A stretch of 13,853 bases of DNA, from positions 1-13,853 of the forward strand of contig CALESQ010000038.1 in the NCBI GenBank assembly GCA_937907455.1, read 5' to 3'. Positions 12,350-13,853 of this stretch are shown piece after piece. The position numbers and the translations under genes are program-made. Positions within the stretch are counted from its first letter, which is position 1; the number at the start of each line of letters is the position of its first letter. The notes under the pieces were generated by a model. It made no database searches. It had not been told where the DNA came from and saw nothing but the letters and a program-made list of their open reading frames with translations. The stretch comes from an uncultured Caldilineales bacterium (GTDB lineage: Bacteria > Chloroflexota > Anaerolineae > JAAEKA01).

Positions 12350-13853
12350 CTAAACGCACAATGCCGATTCCAGATTTTCACGGAAAGCATTTTCATCTTC
12401 GTTATTATAAAATGGCACACCGATTAAACGGTACTTTGATTCTTCAAGTTTCAAAACCCTATTCCCAAATTCCTGCTTAATTTCTTCCAAGAAAACTTCC
12501 TTCCAACGGTCTTTAGGTTGGAAACCTGCGCCTTTCGGCTCGATGAAAAGTTGGTAGGTGAGCGTTTCGCCGTTTTTCTCTTTCAGAAATAGAACAAAAT
12601 CGGGCTGGAAAGTTGCGCCGTCTGAAAAATTGTAAATGGCAAAATGCCCTTCGTTGCGCAGCAGGTAAATTTCTTCGTATTGGGCTTGCAGTTTGGGCAT
12701 GTGTCTGTCCAGCATGCGCACGAAGGCTTTTTCTTCACTTGTTCCGTAAATTGTATTAAAAGCAAACCAATCTTTCGCTTTGAAGTCATGCTCAAACTGT
12801 GAATCTTCTTTGCCGCGTTTATTGTCTTTAGAAAATTTCAGGGTCTTGTCATAGAAAATTTCATGAATTCGGGAAGGCTTAAATTCTTTTGAGCCTTCAT
12901 AGTCGGTGGTTTGCGCCCGAATTTCAATTTGAATTTGATTCAATACGCCAAGCATTGCGGAAAGGTGTTCAGCATAGTTTTCTTCTAAACTATACAAATT
13001 GCCTTGAAATGTAATTCCCAGTCCGCCGAGATAATCTTTGGAAACAATAAAATTGCTCATGGATGGCAGATTTGGAAAATATTTTTGGATGTTGGCAAAA
13101 GTATAGAAAAGGTTTCGGGCAATCGCAGACCGAACAATATTCGGGTTTATATCTTTCACGGCTATATCTTGGGGCTGATTGTCTTTGATGACGGCATTTT
13201 GTTTGCCGCCAGCAAGAACGGTTTCTGCGCCGCCGTGACCAGTGGCGATAACGTGAACATAGTTTCTTTTCTTCACGCCCAAATCCGCAAACGATTTGAC
13301 GCGCCGATAATCTTTTTCAATCGCTCTGTTTGTGTAAATTAAACCGAATTTATAAAACTGCGTTTTCTTGAACGAGTCCTTGAGTTTCAATTCTTTTGTA
13401 ACTTCGTTTTCATCCATGATTCCCTGTTCAACCAATGCCTGCCTAATTTCGGCAATGTAGCGGGAATCATTGATGCTGTGATAATGCAATTCTTCAATCA
13501 CGCGCAATTCGTGGTCAAGGTCGCCGTCAAATTTTCGGCGGAATCTGTCCTGAGCGTTATCGAAGGGTCGGTCTGCATTTTCTGGAAGGACAAAAGGAAA
13601 ATAACGTGCTCCACGCCCGACTAACTGTGCTTCGGAGAGAGTCGTTTTCCCGATTTTTGCTCTGCCGGTATCGCGTGGTTCGTAACAGCGGACAATATCA
13701 AAAAGATTCAGCACGTCCCAGCCTTCGTTGAGTTTTTGCACGGCAAAGATAGCCCGAATCCGATTGCTTTTATCTTCCAGCGTATTGACCAGGATTTGAT
13801 AATTTCAGTAGTTCACGATTTGGCCTGAAAGGCGTTAGCTGAAGTTTCCAGAA
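12350..13853 (-). pseudogene. Type III restriction enzyme Res subunit, C-terminal part, frame-broken
   Basis: This is the C-terminal half of a type III restriction Res subunit (SF2 helicase plus nuclease), running off the right edge. The clean frame is 12350-13804; 12350-13741 is the part usable from a GTG. Seen, numbered from that GTG: helicase motif V region (KLNEGWDVLNLFDIVR), motif VI Q39, G42, R43, R46 in SEAQLVGRGARYFPF, and a PD-(D/E)xK nuclease site D381, E401, K403 (QPDF...IEPKG). The GTG at 13741 cuts into the conserved block IRAIFAVQKLNEGWD, which continues upstream to 13804, so it is not a natural start. In that frame TGA (13805-13807) and TAA (13835-13837) follow. Another frame is open from the edge to 13770, so one indel would reconnect them. 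The cause may be a real mutation or a sequencing error. The gene is AT-rich compared with the rest of the window and contains an in-frame repeat insertion. The partner methylase (Mod) is not in the window. Confidence 0.8.
13545..13570. repeat. Short dispersed-type repeat inserted in frame in the Res gene
   Basis: The stretch contains cctgagcgttatcgaaggg, a variant of the CCTGAGC...TCGAAGG imperfect palindrome that I know as a short dispersed repeat in many bacterial genomes. Here it encodes RPFDNAQDRF in the Res protein (residues ~58-67), between the conserved FPF after motif VI and the RRKFDGDLDHELRVIEELHYHS block. Related Res proteins normally have a charged, variable loop at this point, so the insertion seems tolerated. 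Confidence 0.6.

Noticed and set aside
12324..12355. gtttag/ctaaac and gagtt/aactc inverted repeats at the end of the Res gene as a terminator
   Set aside because: Stems are short and AT-rich with loops of 8 to 11 bases, they compete with each other, and no T-run follows in the minus direction.
1..13853. CRISPR arrays, tRNA or rRNA genes, intact transposases
   Set aside because: No regularly spaced repeats, no cloverleaf or rRNA-like stretches, and no transposase motifs were seen on either strand.

Overview
The window is bacterial, dense and mostly high-GC. One hand-counted 60-base line in the large left-hand gene (4261-4320) is 46/60 G+C, whereas a line in the right-end gene (12841-12900) is 22/60. 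The very long GT-C membrane glycosyltransferases with PA14 and NHL tails, the LSVGQ-type ABC exporter and the weak Shine-Dalgarno usage would fit a Chloroflexota (Anaerolineae-like) genome. That is an inference from gene style; no rRNA or tRNA is present to confirm it.

Layout. Positions 1-133 hold a GC hairpin and a low-complexity repeat tract, followed by one plus-strand gene, an ABC exporter half-transporter (134-1978). Everything else reads on the minus strand, right to left: a broken, low-GC type III restriction Res gene at the right edge; an AHSA1/SRPBCC protein and a beta-phosphoglucomutase-like HAD hydrolase behind a near-perfect sigma-70 promoter; a CDP-alcohol phosphatidyltransferase with its own consensus promoter; an ECF-type sigma factor; a GT-C glycosyltransferase with two PA14-like domains; a GNAT acetyltransferase; and a second, larger GT-C glycosyltransferase with two PA14 domains and a C-terminal six-bladed NHL propeller. 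The last gene converges on the ABC exporter across a 111-base gap with a 15-bp direct repeat and no convincing terminator.

How the genes may work together. The two GT-C proteins are clear paralogues: both have an Asp-Glu pair after a transmembrane helix, an SRWHIT motif and an identical NLPGAPMLD loop. They sit in one direction around a 176-aa acetyltransferase, so the three probably act on one cell-surface glycan or glycoprotein. The sugar-binding or adhesive PA14 domains and the propeller are covalently attached to the membrane transferase. The phosphatidyltransferase (lipid head-group) and the sigma factor immediately upstream suggest an envelope-related regulon. This coupling is inference. 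The fused glycosyltransferase/PA14/NHL pair is the least conventional item in the window.

The right end differs in base composition. It carries a type III Res gene whose reading frame breaks near the window edge and which contains an in-frame short dispersed-repeat insertion. No gene-free stretch exceeds 300 bases; the longest, 12054-12349, holds the leader and promoter of the SRPBCC gene and a 26-codon plus-strand ORF.
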